Positions 1 through 9,362 are shown, counted from the stretch's first letter. The stretch is DNA of 64,000 nt from Pseudoalteromonas aliena SW19 (GCF_014905615.1 NZ_AQGU01000027.1:248001-312000); one strand, 5' to 3'. Notes: generated by a model from the letters alone, not told the origin. Made by a program: numbers and translations.

Positions 1-1
1 A

Positions 2-634
2 ACTGAACATGAAGCACTTAAAAAAGCGCAGCCACAGTTTAATATAAGCTCTGAAGCATGGGCATGGCCAAGTGCTGAAGGTGAATATCAAAAAGGGATT
101 GATTACTTAGTTGTTTATCGTACGCAAATTGCAAATCAACACGAGCGTGATAGTCAATTTTACGCACGGGCTGATAATCTTCGCGGTTGGCTTAAAGAAG
201 CAGAAAAGCGCCTAGGCAGCTTAAGTCAGCGCTTGAGTGCTAGTGTAGGCCAAGAAAAAGTAAACACAGATTTAGCGGGTAATTCATCTAATAAACAAGC
301 GACACTTGCGCCATTACAGCAACAAATAAGAACACCATGGTTAGAGATTGATGACGTGTTTTATGAGTCTCGCGGTGCAACTTGGGCACTATTGCATTTT
401 TTACAGGCCGTGGAGTATGACTTTGCTGATGTACTTGAAAAGAAGAATGCCCGTGTAAGTGTACAACAAATTATACGTGAACTTGAAGCAACTCAAGAAA
501 CCGTATGGAGCCCAATAATTTTAAACGGAAATGGTTTTGGCTATGTAGCTAATCATTCTTTGGTTATGGCAAATTATATTTCTAGAGCCAACGCGGCTTT
601 AATCGAACTTAGCGAGCTATTAGCTCAAGGATAA
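2..634 (+). CDS. DUF2333 family protein, C-terminal part
   Basis: The reading frame is open from the left window edge (frame starting at base 2), so the gene begins outside the window and only about 210 C-terminal residues are seen. The ATG/GTG codons inside are internal. Visible features are a tryptophan-rich stretch near the edge (EAWAWPSAEGEYQKG), a charged helix around RADNLRGWLKEAEKR, and a C-terminal WALLHFLQAVEYDFADVLEKK segment. These match my memory of DUF2333, a family of gammaproteobacterial proteins with an N-terminal membrane anchor and no known function. It ends 3 nt before the next gene, so the two are probably co-transcribed. Confidence 0.75.
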   Translation, partial: TEHEALKKAQPQFNISSEAWAWPSAEGEYQKGIDYLVVYRTQIANQHERDSQFYARADNLRGWLKEAEKRLGSLSQRLSASVGQEKVNTDLAGNSSNKQATLAPLQQQIRTPWLEIDDVFYESRGATWALLHFLQAVEYDFADVLEKKNARVSVQQIIRELEATQETVWSPIILNGNGFGYVANHSLVMANYISRANAALIELSELLAQG

Positions 635-637
635 AAA

Positions 638-1408
638 ATGAAAAAGTATTGTTTAGCAGCAGCCCTTTCACTGGCATGTTTAGCACCAGCAGCACAAGCT
701 GATACGTTATTAGGCTTGTACGCAGGTGTTGATGGTTGGAAATCAGATAGCGATGGTCAGTTTTCTTATAAAGGAAATCAACCTCAAGATTTTAAATTTA
801 AAGATGAAACATTTGTAAGTTATTACATCGCGCTTGAACACCCAGTCCCTGTAGTACCTAATTTCAAATTTAAATATACAGAGCTTGAATTAAATGGCTC
901 TGCAGTATTAACTGATACATTTAGTTTTAATGGTTCTGATTATGTCGTGGGTACTGCTGTTAATTCGGTAAACGATTTGACACATATTGATTATATTTTT
1001 TACTACGAAATATTTGATAACGACTTGATCTCGATTGATTTAGGTTTAAATGTAAAGCAGTTTGACGGTGATATGATAGTAACGGGTACTACGCAAACTG
1101 GTGGTGCTAACTTTACAGAAAACGTTGATTTTTCAGGTTTTGTACCACTAGCTTACGGTCGTGCTGAAGCTGGTCTACCATTTACAGGTTTAAGCATGTT
1201 TGTTGAAGGTAGTTTCTTAGCTATCGACGACAGCAAAGTACAAGATTATCAAGTGGGTGTAGCGTGGGAACTGCTTGATAACCTAGCTGTAGATGTTGCA
1301 GTTAAAGCAGGTTATCGCTCTATGACTTTGGAGTTAGACGACGTTGATGATATTAATACTAATATTGATGCGTCAGGCCCATTTGTAGGTGTGCAAGTTC
1401 ACTTCTAA
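638..1408 (+). CDS. TIGR04219-type outer membrane beta-barrel protein
   Basis: This 256-residue protein has a clear Sec signal peptide: Lys2/Lys3, a hydrophobic core, and cleavage after AQA near residue 21. Alternating hydrophobic/polar strands follow, and the protein ends in VQVHF with a C-terminal phenylalanine, the classic BAM recognition signature. The opening of the mature part (LLGLYAGVDGWKSD) and the length fit the TIGR04219 outer membrane family, whose function is unknown. It lies 3 nt after the DUF2333 gene. It is probably a small envelope barrel; no substrate can be inferred. Confidence 0.8.
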   Translation: MKKYCLAAALSLACLAPAAQADTLLGLYAGVDGWKSDSDGQFSYKGNQPQDFKFKDETFVSYYIALEHPVPVVPNFKFKYTELELNGSAVLTDTFSFNGSDYVVGTAVNSVNDLTHIDYIFYYEIFDNDLISIDLGLNVKQFDGDMIVTGTTQTGGANFTENVDFSGFVPLAYGRAEAGLPFTGLSMFVEGSFLAIDDSKVQDYQVGVAWELLDNLAVDVAVKAGYRSMTLELDDVDDINTNIDASGPFVGVQVHF

Positions 1409-1441
1409 TTAGCACAGACTAATTAAATAAAGTGTGGTGTG

Positions 1442-2356
1442 CTATTTTATAGCATGCCATGCTAACTCAAACTCTCCCTCTAATGCATTATTAATCAATT
1501 GCTTGTAGACTTTGTTGATTGGAAAATTAATAAGTTTAGATAGCTCATCACCGGTTTGAGTGAATTTGTAATAGCTCAATACTAAATCACTGCTTTTTGC
1601 TTTTAATGTTACTTTTTGTGACAAAAAAGACAGTGTAAGTTCTTGTCCTGCTTTAAGTACCGCTGATTCAATTTCTTTTCTATAGAGTAGGTTAAGGTCC
1701 ATTAGCGTTAAAATATCAGGGAAGCTAATGCCTGTTCTTCCTAAATTTAATGACACTTTATTGCCCTTGCGCAGTAAATCAAACAGGGATGGCTTTTTAT
1801 AAAAGCCAAGCAAAATAAAATGACTGTCGTCTTTTTCATTATAGCCAGAAAGTGAAACACATTTTTGCAACGAGTCGGCTTCGCGCTGGGTCATGTGCTT
1901 GAGAGTTTGCAGGCTTTTAATTGAGAAAGTCCCAGGATTGAGAGTCTCTCCCGTTAAAATTTTTGCCCATAGCGTTTGCATTGACTCATTAGAAGTATCT
2001 TCACATAAAGCAACAAAGTGCTCAACCCAGTCTGCATCCGGTCGGTGACTACTGGCTACATCAGGGCAAAAACTCATTGCCATTGATAAAATTGCTTCAA
2101 TATTTTGTTGTTGTTTAATGAGTAATAGATCTTGTCTTTTTTGAGCGCGAGCTAAAATAGAGTTATCACTATTGATGTGGTACAGAGGTTTTATTCTTCC
2201 TTGTGGCCCATAACTTTGCTCATTTGATGAGGAAAGCCCATTGCTTGCTATTTTTGCGACTGAGTAGCCAAGTAATGACTCAATTATGTTAGCGAGATTA
2301 ATTCGGGCTTGTGCTGTTTTTACTGTCATGGCTGTCCGTAGTAGCTTGTGGCTCAT
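1442..2356 (-). CDS. TIGR03899 / DUF2806-type hypothetical protein
   Basis: The protein has up to 304 residues. It has a central segment typical of DUF2806/TIGR03899 proteins: a run of RAQKRQDLLLIKQQQNIEAI, then DADWVEHF, and MQTLWAKILTGE followed by PGTFS. It has no signal peptide or clear membrane segment. Function is unknown. The first ATG overlaps the upstream SRPBCC gene by 59 nt and has no ribosome binding site. The ATG at 2329 (10th codon) has a weak GGA in front and may be the true start. Both genes are on the minus strand, so they probably share a transcript. Confidence 0.7.
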   Translation of the reverse strand: MSHKLLRTAMTVKTAQARINLANIIESLLGYSVAKIASNGLSSSNEQSYGPQGRIKPLYHINSDNSILARAQKRQDLLLIKQQQNIEAILSMAMSFCPDVASSHRPDADWVEHFVALCEDTSNESMQTLWAKILTGETLNPGTFSIKSLQTLKHMTQREADSLQKCVSLSGYNEKDDSHFILLGFYKKPSLFDLLRKGNKVSLNLGRTGISFPDILTLMDLNLLYRKEIESAVLKAGQELTLSFLSQKVTLKAKSSDLVLSYYKFTQTGDELSKLINFPINKVYKQLINNALEGEFELAWHAIK

Positions 2357-2771
2357 ATAGTTGAGCGACTGTTTTTAAATTATTTAACCCCAAGGTTACT
2401 GCATTACTTAATATATATTTGTAGAACATAGCCATATAGCCTGAGATTAATAATGTAGTTGCCTGACCTTCAATATGGCATGTAACCATGATGACTTGAT
2501 TTGCTTGAGCAAACTCTAAGGTTCCTTGTACTATATGTTCATTATCTAATAGTAAGTTAAATGCTATTTTATCTTTATTTATGGAAGTAATGGTCATCTC
2601 TCCATAACCCCACTTACTAACCCATGATTGATGAGCCCCTACGCCAGCACTCGGTTCATTAACGCTAAAACGAATTGATGTATCCACTTGTTGCCATGGG
2701 GACCATTTATGCCACTGATCAAAATCGCTAACTAATAATTTAATAGTGCGAGTATCTGCGTTTATTACCAT
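2298..2771 (-). CDS. SRPBCC (START-like) family protein with N-terminal anchor
   Basis: A polyketide-cyclase/START-like fold is suggested by INADTRTIKLLVSDFDQW followed by HKWSPW, then the GVGAHQSWVSKWGYGEMTIT strand pair and a C-terminal helix. The ATG used here gives 157 residues. The frame stays open upstream to a stop at 2883-2885 and encodes a hydrophobic helix (LLQFLFILLLALVIGL) ending LPQNYSVDKK, as in anchored members of this family. No ATG, GTG or TTG occurs in that extension. The best candidate start is ATT at 2873 with AAGG seven nt upstream, which would give 191 residues. The ligand is unknown. Confidence 0.75.
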   Translation of the reverse strand: MVINADTRTIKLLVSDFDQWHKWSPWQQVDTSIRFSVNEPSAGVGAHQSWVSKWGYGEMTITSINKDKIAFNLLLDNEHIVQGTLEFAQANQVIMVTCHIEGQATTLLISGYMAMFYKYILSNAVTLGLNNLKTVAQLYEPQATTDSHDSKNSTSPN

Positions 2772-3150
2772 TTTTTTATCAACACTGTAATTTTGAGGTA
2801 GCGTTAAGCCAATTACTAAAGCCAGCAGTAATAATATAAAGAGAAATTGTAATAACGTTTTTAATAATTTAATAAGTGCGCCTTATAAAAGAATGCTCAA
2901 TATACAAAGGTAAAGATTTATAAGCCAAATATAGTATGAATTGATTTATAAACCAAAAGTTTAATGAGTTACTTAAAAATTATTAATCCTTTCAGATTGC
3001 TGACTTTTAAAAAGCTAAGTAAAAAGTAAGTAAATTTGCTTCGTTTATACAGGCCTTGCTTTTACCTGTTTTTATAGCAGGGTGTAACCATCCTTAATAA
3101 GTTTAGTTTTGTCTAAAACCAAACGTACAGTGTAAGTTCAACCTTTAGCT

Positions 3151-3353
3151 AGGGCATGTTGATCTTTCGAGGTTGAATTTGCAGCAGGCTGTTTGGTATT
3201 TAAGCAAGGCAGAGCCTATGATCTATGCTTGTTCCCCATAAATAGACGATAACGCAGGAGTTGTTACCGAGCCTACTAGGTTACAAACCTCACGCCGCGA
3301 TTCAACCGTCCCTAGGTTGAACAAATTTCAATCGACAAAGGTCAACACGGCCT
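3151..3353. mobile_element. MITE-like element with imperfect terminal inverted repeats
   Basis: The gene-free stretch 2886-3469 holds a roughly 203-bp block whose ends are imperfect inverted repeats: AGGGCATGTTGATCTTTCGA at 3151 against the reverse complement of the right end, AGGCCGTGTTGACCTTTGTC, read from 3353. The interior is not coding. It contains a perfect 7-bp stem hairpin at 3301-3321, and an 8-bp stem (3137-3144 with 3170-3177) spans the left border. The GC content is visibly higher than in the flanks. It looks like a non-autonomous transposable element or the remnant of an IS. No obvious target duplication was found. Confidence 0.6.
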
Positions 3354-3407
3354 CGCAATGCTCTCTAAAGTAAATTATTGAATAATAAAATACCTCCTTT
3401 GGTTAGT

Positions 3408-3438
3408 TGTATATATAAACAATGTAGTAGGGTATAAT
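3408..3438 (+). promoter_or_regulatory. Sigma-70-type promoter for ygiQ
   Basis: TTGTAT at 3408-3413 and a perfect TATAAT at 3433-3438 are separated by 19 nt, 31 nt ahead of the ygiQ ATG. The -10 box is strong; the spacer is slightly long. Confidence 0.55.
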
Positions 3439-3469
3439 TCGCGCCTTTTGTTATTCTACGGCCAAATTT

Positions 3470-5647
3470 ATGAGCACACTCAAAGCTAAGCGCGCCTTAT
3501 TTTCATACCCAAAGTATTGGGCTGAATGTTATGGCACCGCGCCATTTTTACCAACTACACGTGAAGAAATGGATGCACTTGGCTGGGATAGCTGCGACAT
3601 AATAATTATCAGTGGTGACGCTTACGTTGATCACCCTAGTTTTGGCATGGCGGTAATTGGTCGTGTACTTGAAGCGCAAGGTTTTAGAGTGGGTATTATT
3701 GCCCAGCCAGAATGGGACTCTAAAGATGCATTTATGGAGCTCGGCAGACCGAATCTATTTTTTGGTGTAACAGCTGGGAACATGGATTCAATGATCAACC
3801 GCTATACTGCCGAAAAACGTATGCGTCATGATGATGCTTACACGCCAAATAATGTCGGTGGTAAACGCCCCGATCGCGCCGTAATGATTTACTCTCAAAA
3901 ATGCCGTGAAGCATACAAAGGCATCCCCATTGTTATTGGTGGTATTGAAGCCAGTCTGCGCCGTATTGCTCATTACGATTACTGGCAAGAAAAAGTACGT
4001 CGTAGTATTTTGTTTGATGCAAAAGCCGATATTTTAATTTACGGCAACGCAGAGCGTCCGTTAGTTGAAGTCGCACATCGCATTGCTGCGGGTGAAACGA
4101 TGGATACTATTCAGGATATTCGTGGCACAGCCGTTATTCGAAAAGAACCGTTACCAGGTTGGCGTGGTAGCGACTCTACCGCGATAGATAAAATTGGTAA
4201 AATAGATCCTATTCCAAATCCATACGGCGCGGATGATGTTGGCTGTAGTAAGTCTGAATTTAAACAAGCCGGTATTGATTTAAAAGCGGAAGCTGCAAAA
4301 CCAATTATGGTTCAGCCCGCGCGCCCTAAACCGTGGGAAAAAACTTACGTTAAATTACCTGCCTATGAGCAAGTCAGCGTTAATAAACCTTTATATGCGC
4401 ATGCTTCGCGTATTTTGCATCAAGAAACAAACCCTGGTTGTGCAAGGGCGTTGTATCAGCGTCATGGCGATCGATCTATTTGGGTAAATCCCCCAGCATA
4501 TCCGTTGGAAACCCATGAAATGGATGCTGTATTTGGTTTACCGTATCAGCGTATTCCTCACCCAAGTTACGGTGATGCGAAAATACCGGCTTACGATATG
4601 ATTAAAACCTCGGTGAACATTATGCGTGGGTGTTTTGGTGGTTGTTCGTTTTGCTCAATTACAGAGCATGAAGGGCGTATTATTCAAAGCCGTTCGCAAG
4701 AGTCAATTATTGAAGAAATTGAACAAATTAGAGATAAAGTACCAGGTTTTACCGGTGTTATTTCTGATTTAGGTGGCCCAACGGCGAACATGTATAAATT
4801 GCGTTGTACCAGTAAAAAAGCAGAAAGTACCTGCAGACGTTTATCATGTGTGTATCCAGATATTTGTAAGCACATGGATACAGATCATACGCCAACAATA
4901 GACTTGTATAAAAAAGCACGTGAAGTTAAGGGTATTAAAAAGGTGTTGATTGCGTCGGGTGTGCGTTATGACTTAGCAGTACGCGACCCTCGCTACGTTA
5001 AAGAGTTAGTAACGCATCATGTCGGTGGCTACTTAAAAATAGCCCCAGAGCATACCGAGGATGGTCCATTATCAAAAATGATGAAACCAGGTATGGGCGC
5101 GTATGATCAGTTTAAAGAATTATTTGATAAATACTCAAAAGAAGCCGGTAAAAAGCAGTATTTAATTCCTTACTTTATTTCAGCTCACCCAGGCACAAAA
5201 GATGAGGACATGGTAAACATGGCTTTATGGCTTAAGTCGAATGACTTTAAGCTAGATCAAGTGCAAAACTTTTACCCATCACCCATGGCTAATGCGACAA
5301 CTATTTATCATACAGAGATGAATTCTTTACGTAATATAAAAAATAACTCAGAAGTCGTGCCTGTCCCTAAAGGGGCACGTCAACGTAGATTGCATAAAGC
5401 AATTTTACGTTACCATGACTCAGCTGGTTGGCCGATGATACGTGAGGCACTGCGTAAAATGGGTAAAGCTAATTTAATTGGTAAAGGGCCTGGCTGTTTA
5501 GTGCCTGAAGAAGGACGTGATGAAAAAGCCGGTAAAGGTAGTAGCAAGGGAGGGCGACCTGCATTAACGCGCCACACAGGTTTTAGCCAATTTAAAAAGG
5601 CAAACACTAAGCCTAAAGTCGGTGGTAACCGCCAAAGAGCCCGATAA
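3470..5647 (+). CDS. ygiQ: YgiQ family radical SAM protein
   Basis: This 725-residue protein matches the usual length and layout of YgiQ: an N-terminal UPF0313 region (about 1-330), then the radical SAM core with its CxxxCxxC cluster motif at Cys388, Cys392 and Cys395 ([19 protein letters not shown]). A basic, glycine-rich tail (about 670-725) follows. Radical SAM enzymes bind a 4Fe-4S cluster and cleave S-adenosylmethionine; the substrate of YgiQ is not established. The gene is monocistronic, with its own promoter and a strong terminator. Confidence 0.93.
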   Translation: MSTLKAKRALFSYPKYWAECYGTAPFLPTTREEMDALGWDSCDIIIISGDAYVDHPSFGMAVIGRVLEAQGFRVGIIAQPEWDSKDAFMELGRPNLFFGVTAGNMDSMINRYTAEKRMRHDDAYTPNNVGGKRPDRAVMIYSQKCREAYKGIPIVIGGIEASLRRIAHYDYWQEKVRRSILFDAKADILIYGNAERPLVEVAHRIAAGETMDTIQDIRGTAVIRKEPLPGWRGSDSTAIDKIGKIDPIPNPYGADDVGCSKSEFKQAGIDLKAEAAKPIMVQPARPKPWEKTYVKLPAYEQVSVNKPLYAHASRILHQETNPGCARALYQRHGDRSIWVNPPAYPLETHEMDAVFGLPYQRIPHPSYGDAKIPAYDMIKTSVNIMRGCFGGCSFCSITEHEGRIIQSRSQESIIEEIEQIRDKVPGFTGVISDLGGPTANMYKLRCTSKKAESTCRRLSCVYPDICKHMDTDHTPTIDLYKKAREVKGIKKVLIASGVRYDLAVRDPRYVKELVTHHVGGYLKIAPEHTEDGPLSKMMKPGMGAYDQFKELFDKYSKEAGKKQYLIPYFISAHPGTKDEDMVNMALWLKSNDFKLDQVQNFYPSPMANATTIYHTEMNSLRNIKNNSEVVPVPKGARQRRLHKAILRYHDSAGWPMIREALRKMGKANLIGKGPGCLVPEEGRDEKAGKGSSKGGRPALTRHTGFSQFKKANTKPKVGGNRQRAR

Positions 5648-5731
5648 TAGGGTTTATACCAACCGGCATAAAGATTTGAACAATTTAACGAATTAAATCA
5701 CTCTATAATGTTGTTAAAATTTTTAAGCTAT

Positions 5732-5770
5732 AAAAAAGCGGGAAGTTAAATTTAACTTCCCGCTTTTTTT
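5732..5770. terminator. Bidirectional terminator between ygiQ and mgtE
   Basis: A perfect inverted repeat (AAGCGGGAAGTTAAA paired with TTTAACTTCCCGCTT) is flanked by A6 on the left and T7 on the right. It can therefore end transcription of ygiQ on the plus strand and of mgtE on the minus strand. Confidence 0.9.
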
Positions 5771-5789
5771 AAATATAAGTTTTAGAAAG

Positions 5790-7148
5790 CTAAACTAACA
5801 GCCAAGTGGCTGTACCTAAAAAGGCAAATATACCAACGATGTCTGTAACAGTAGTGAGCACCACACTCCCTGCAAGCGCTGGGTCTATATTCATTCGTTT
5901 AAGAATTATCGGAATACTAGCACCAGCAACTCCAGCCACCACTAAGTTCATAAACATCGCAAAGGCGAGTACGCCACCCAGCATAAAGTCCCATTGCCAT
6001 AGGGCAATAACGCCCGCTATTAACAGTGACCACAAAATGCCGTTTAGCGCGCCAATGGCAAGCTCTTTCATCATCAAAAATCGTTGGTTAGTTTGATTTA
6101 TGTGGCCGACAGCAATACCACGAATAACAAGGGTTAATGATTGACTACCTGCAACACCACCCATAGAAGGGACAATGCCGTTAAGTACCGCTAAAATTGG
6201 TAATACATCTAAAGTGCCTTCAAAAAAGCTAGCTACAAAGGCTGCTGCAAGTGCGGTTAATAAGTTGACTCCTAGCCAAACTGAGCGTTTTTTCGAGCTT
6301 TTTAAAACAGGCGCAAAGGTGTCTTCTTCATCATCAAGACCCGCTAAACTGAGTAAACTATGCTCGGCATCTTCTCGGATTACGTCAACAATATCATCGA
6401 TAGTGACACGACCAAGTAGTTGAGCGTTGTCATCAACAACAGGGGCTGATATCCAATTATGACGCTCAAAGAGTTGTGCGACTTCACTTTCATCCATTGA
6501 AATTGGAATTGACTCACAATCTTCATCCATCAAATCGCGAACAATTTTTTCGGGCGGGTTAGTCAATAATGTACTGAGCGATAAAGCGCCTATAAAGCAG
6601 TTATGTTTATCAACAACATAGAGGTCATCGGTGCCTTCAGGTAGCTCTCCGCGTAGCCTAATATATCTAAGTACAACATCGAGCGTAACGTCAGGGCGAA
6701 TGGTCACCGTATCGGTATTCATTAGCGCACCAGCGGAGCGCTCTTGATAAGAAAGTGCTTGTGTTGCTCGCTCACGGTCTTGAATGTCCATTGCGCTAAC
6801 AACGTCTTTATAAACGGTGTCTGGCAGGCTACGGAGTACTTCACCTAAGTCATCGTGGCCCATATCTTCAGTTGCGGCCGCAATATGCTTAGGTTCCATT
6901 TGGGCAATAATGCCTAAACGAACATCTTCAGATAATTCTTCAAGTACATCACCTTGTACATCAGGGTCAACTAATTGCCAAAGGAGTCGGCGAATTTTAT
7001 GCGGTGATGATTCTAATAATAATGCAGTATCACAAGGAGCTGTTTTTGCTAACATGCGCCTAACTTGAACAAATTGACCACTGTTAAGCGACTTAGTCAC
7101 TTGTTTTAGTTGTTGTAGTGGATAGTCTTGTTCAAAAGCTTCGGGCAT
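5790..7148 (-). CDS. mgtE: Magnesium transporter MgtE
   Basis: The 452-residue protein has the MgtE layout. An acidic N domain of helical repeats (about 30-135) is followed by two CBS domains (about 137-255, including APVVDDNAQLLGRVTIDDIV) that act as the Mg2+ sensor gate. Five membrane helices follow (about 285-452), with the conserved NGIVPSMGGVAGSQSL pore region. It is an inner-membrane, Mg2+-gated Mg2+ channel. The start at 7148 is preferred over the ATG two codons upstream because the AAGG ribosome binding site abuts that upstream ATG and lies 6 nt before the second. Confidence 0.93.
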   Translation of the reverse strand: MPEAFEQDYPLQQLKQVTKSLNSGQFVQVRRMLAKTAPCDTALLLESSPHKIRRLLWQLVDPDVQGDVLEELSEDVRLGIIAQMEPKHIAAATEDMGHDDLGEVLRSLPDTVYKDVVSAMDIQDRERATQALSYQERSAGALMNTDTVTIRPDVTLDVVLRYIRLRGELPEGTDDLYVVDKHNCFIGALSLSTLLTNPPEKIVRDLMDEDCESIPISMDESEVAQLFERHNWISAPVVDDNAQLLGRVTIDDIVDVIREDAEHSLLSLAGLDDEEDTFAPVLKSSKKRSVWLGVNLLTALAAAFVASFFEGTLDVLPILAVLNGIVPSMGGVAGSQSLTLVIRGIAVGHINQTNQRFLMMKELAIGALNGILWSLLIAGVIALWQWDFMLGGVLAFAMFMNLVVAGVAGASIPIILKRMNIDPALAGSVVLTTVTDIVGIFAFLGTATWLLV

Positions 7149-7190
7149 TGGCATCCTTAATTAATTTTAATATTACTTTGGTGGGAGAGG

Positions 7191-7396
7191 TTAACTAACC
7201 TGAACTCTGGATAATAAATCTATCTCAAGCAGCTATTTTCAGCGCTAACTGCGTTGAATTTACTTGCAATAGGCCCGCTATTGACGCGTAAATTCGCCTT
7301 ATTTTCACTGAAAATCTCTGGCTAGAGAAAATAAATTTAAATATCACCTGATTCAATACGTTAGTAAATCTCTTAACCAGAGTTCAGGTTAACTAA
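7191..7396. mobile_element. MITE-like element with 20-bp terminal inverted repeats
   Basis: This 206-bp non-coding block lies between mgtE and ptsO. Its ends, TTAACTAACCTGAACTCTGG (7191-7210) and the reverse complement of 7377-7396, differ at two positions. The middle contains a nested hairpin at 7256-7295: GAATTTAC pairs with GTAAATTC, and CAATAG with CTATTG. There is no coding potential. The structure fits a miniature inverted-repeat element mobilised in trans. Both ends sit at TTAA-like sequence, which may be the target. Confidence 0.65.
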
Positions 7397-7428
7397 TTTA
7401 ATTTTACTTTTTAAGTATTTATTACTGA

Positions 7429-7701
7429 CTATTCTTGTTCGTTAAATCGCTGTGATATTAGTTGACCAACGGCGCTCAAGGCTTGCTCTGCATCAGGGCC
7501 TTCACATACTACCTTAACTTCTTTACCTTGGCTGCTTTCAAGTAGCATTAATGCGAGTACGCTATCACCCGCCGCTTCTTTTTCATCTTGGAACAAGGTT
7601 ATCGAAGCGTCAAACTTTACGGCCAATTGAGCTAATACAGTTGCAGCTCTAGCATGTAGCCCTAATTTGTTTTGTATTAAAAAGGTATCTTCTAAGCGCA
7701 T
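7429..7701 (-). CDS. ptsO: Nitrogen-PTS phosphocarrier protein NPr
   Basis: This is a 90-residue HPr-like protein. The phosphoryl-accepting His16 lies in the motif NKLGLHARAA, and the second conserved patch is GDSVLALMLLESSQGKEV. NPr carries phosphate from EI-Ntr (PtsP) to EIIA-Ntr. It is the last gene of the rpoN-hpf-ptsN-rapZ-ptsO group, 45 nt after rapZ, as in other gammaproteobacteria. That context separates it from sugar-PTS HPr. Confidence 0.93.
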   Translation of the reverse strand: MRLEDTFLIQNKLGLHARAATVLAQLAVKFDASITLFQDEKEAAGDSVLALMLLESSQGKEVKVVCEGPDAEQALSAVGQLISQRFNEQE

Positions 7702-7746
7702 ACGTTACCCTACCTAAGCTGAACTGATTATTATTTTATGTGAGAA

Positions 7747-8592
7747 TTATTTCTCTTGCTCTCGGTGGCGAATTTTTACATTGGGGTGTGTCATCGCAAA
7801 GCTTTCACCAATTGTTTGTGCTAAATACACTGAGCGATGTTGCCCACCAGTACAGCCAATAGCAATCGTTAGGTAACTGCGGTTATTTCGTTCTAAATGG
7901 GGTAACCATGTTTGTACAAAAGTTTGAATTTGCCATGTGAACTTTTGCACTATGCTATGACTCGCTAAATAATCTTTAACAGGTTGATCTAACCCATTTA
8001 ACGGTTTTAACTCAGGCTCCCAGTGCGGATTTGGCAAAAAGCGTGCATCAAATACATAATCTGCTTCTTTAGGGATACCGTGTTTAAAACCAAACGATTC
8101 AAACGTGACAATAAGCTGCTTGTCTTTTTTTCCTAATATTTTTTCACGAATAGATTCAGCAAGTTGATGAACACTTAAGTCACTTGTGTCAATCATATAA
8201 TCTGCTCGATTGGTCAGTACATCAAGTAATTCTTTTTCTTTTTTGATTGCTAAATCAAGCGGCAGCGAGTCAACCGATAGGGGATGTAAGCGGCGAGTTT
8301 CAGAGAAACGTTTTATCAGTGTTTGATCTTCGCTGTCTAAATAAAATAAAGTAGGCTTTGCAAAACCGGGTAAGTATTCAAGAATATCATTAAACTGTTC
8401 TTGTTCCTTAGGAAGGTTTCGTACATCAATGCTCACTGCGATTTTATCGTAGTTATCAGAAACGCTGCGTACCAAAGAAGGTAAAAGATTTAACGGAATG
8501 TTATCTACGCAATAATAACCTAAATCTTCAACAACGCGTAAAGCAACCGACTTACCAGAACCTGATCGGCCACTTATGATAATTAGCTCCAT
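7747..8592 (-). CDS. rapZ: RNase adapter protein RapZ
   Basis: This 281-residue protein starts with a P-loop (GRSGSGKS, residues 8-15), has a Walker B-like region, and carries a conserved C-terminal domain with AIGCTGGQHRSVYLA. RapZ binds GlcN6P and the small RNA GlmZ and delivers GlmZ to RNase E in enterobacteria, so it controls amino-sugar supply. Here it sits between ptsN and ptsO. Whether GlmZ-type RNAs exist in this organism cannot be told from the window. Confidence 0.93.
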   Translation of the reverse strand: MELIIISGRSGSGKSVALRVVEDLGYYCVDNIPLNLLPSLVRSVSDNYDKIAVSIDVRNLPKEQEQFNDILEYLPGFAKPTLFYLDSEDQTLIKRFSETRRLHPLSVDSLPLDLAIKKEKELLDVLTNRADYMIDTSDLSVHQLAESIREKILGKKDKQLIVTFESFGFKHGIPKEADYVFDARFLPNPHWEPELKPLNGLDQPVKDYLASHSIVQKFTWQIQTFVQTWLPHLERNNRSYLTIAIGCTGGQHRSVYLAQTIGESFAMTHPNVKIRHREQEK

Positions 8593-8611
8593 TTATCACC
8601 CTTTATATTAA

Positions 8612-9067
8612 TTACGATTGCTTAACAATAACTTGATACAGTTCGGTATCCGTTTTTGCACTGCGCAATTGCTTACAAAATTCTTTGTCGTTAAGTTTAT
8701 CAGCAATGGTTGCCAGAGTCTTTAAGTGCTGCTGGTTATCACCATCTGGTACGATGAGTGCAACAAAAATATCAACGGGACGATTATCAATTGCATCAAA
8801 GCTAATAGGTGTTTCACTAACGAGTACTAAGGCTAAGGGCTCTTGTGCACCGCTCATGCGCCCGTGAGGGATCGCTATGCCTCTACCTATACCAGTACTG
8901 CCTAGCTTTTCTCTACTTAGTAAAGCGCTAAGAATATCTTGTTGAGAAAGGTACGGAAGCTTATCGTGAGCAAGTTCGCTGATAAACTCTAAAATTCTTT
9001 TTTTGCTATTAAAAAGGACCGCAGCTTTGCTGCAGTCCTGGCATATAAGTGAGCTTAATTTCATCAT
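8612..9067 (-). CDS. ptsN: Nitrogen-PTS enzyme IIA (EIIA-Ntr)
   Basis: A PTS EIIA type-2 domain is shown by LGSTGIGRGIAIPHGR, whose histidine is the phosphorylation site (His68 from this start). The frame can be extended to a TTG at 9082, but that would overlap hpf. The ATG at 9067 lies one nt after the hpf stop codon, suggesting translational coupling, and gives 151 residues. PtsN is the output protein of the nitrogen PTS and affects K+ transport and sigma-54-linked regulation in relatives. Confidence 0.92.
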   Translation of the reverse strand: MMKLSSLICQDCSKAAVLFNSKKRILEFISELAHDKLPYLSQQDILSALLSREKLGSTGIGRGIAIPHGRMSGAQEPLALVLVSETPISFDAIDNRPVDIFVALIVPDGDNQQHLKTLATIADKLNDKEFCKQLRSAKTDTELYQVIVKQS

Positions 9068-9068
9068 A

Positions 9069-9362
9069 TTAGTGTCGAGCAAGCTTCTCTTTGTGTTTAA
9101 TTACTTGGCGATCGAGCTTATCAATCAACGAATCGATGGCAGCGTACATGTCTTGATGCTCAGTTGAGGCAAATAACTCAGCACCACTTACATGTATTGT
9201 TGCTTCTGCTTTTTGGCTTAGTTTTTCTACATCAAGAATGACATGAACATTATTAATATGATCAGAGTGTCTTTCTAGCTTCGCAAATTTGGTATTTATA
9301 TAGTCTCTTAGTGAATCAGTTAATTCTACGTGACGACCAGTTAAGTTTAGTTGCATAAGCAT
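9069..9362 (-). CDS. hpf: Ribosome hibernation promoting factor
   Basis: This 97-residue protein has the beta-alpha-beta-beta-beta-alpha HPF/RaiA signature: LTGRHVELTDSLRDYI, the KLERHSDHINNVHVIL strand and a basic C-terminal helix DKLDRQVIKHKEKL. It lacks the long C-terminal dimerisation domain, so it is the short form, which promotes 100S ribosome dimers in stationary phase. It lies directly downstream of rpoN, its usual place in gammaproteobacteria. Confidence 0.93.
   Translation of the reverse strand: MLMQLNLTGRHVELTDSLRDYINTKFAKLERHSDHINNVHVILDVEKLSQKAEATIHVSGAELFASTEHQDMYAAIDSLIDKLDRQVIKHKEKLARH

Noticed and set aside
8685..8867. ORF on the plus strand inside ptsN (and many similar short ORFs opposite real genes)
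   Set aside because: It is antisense to a well-conserved gene, shows no family resemblance and has no ribosome binding site. It was treated as a shadow.
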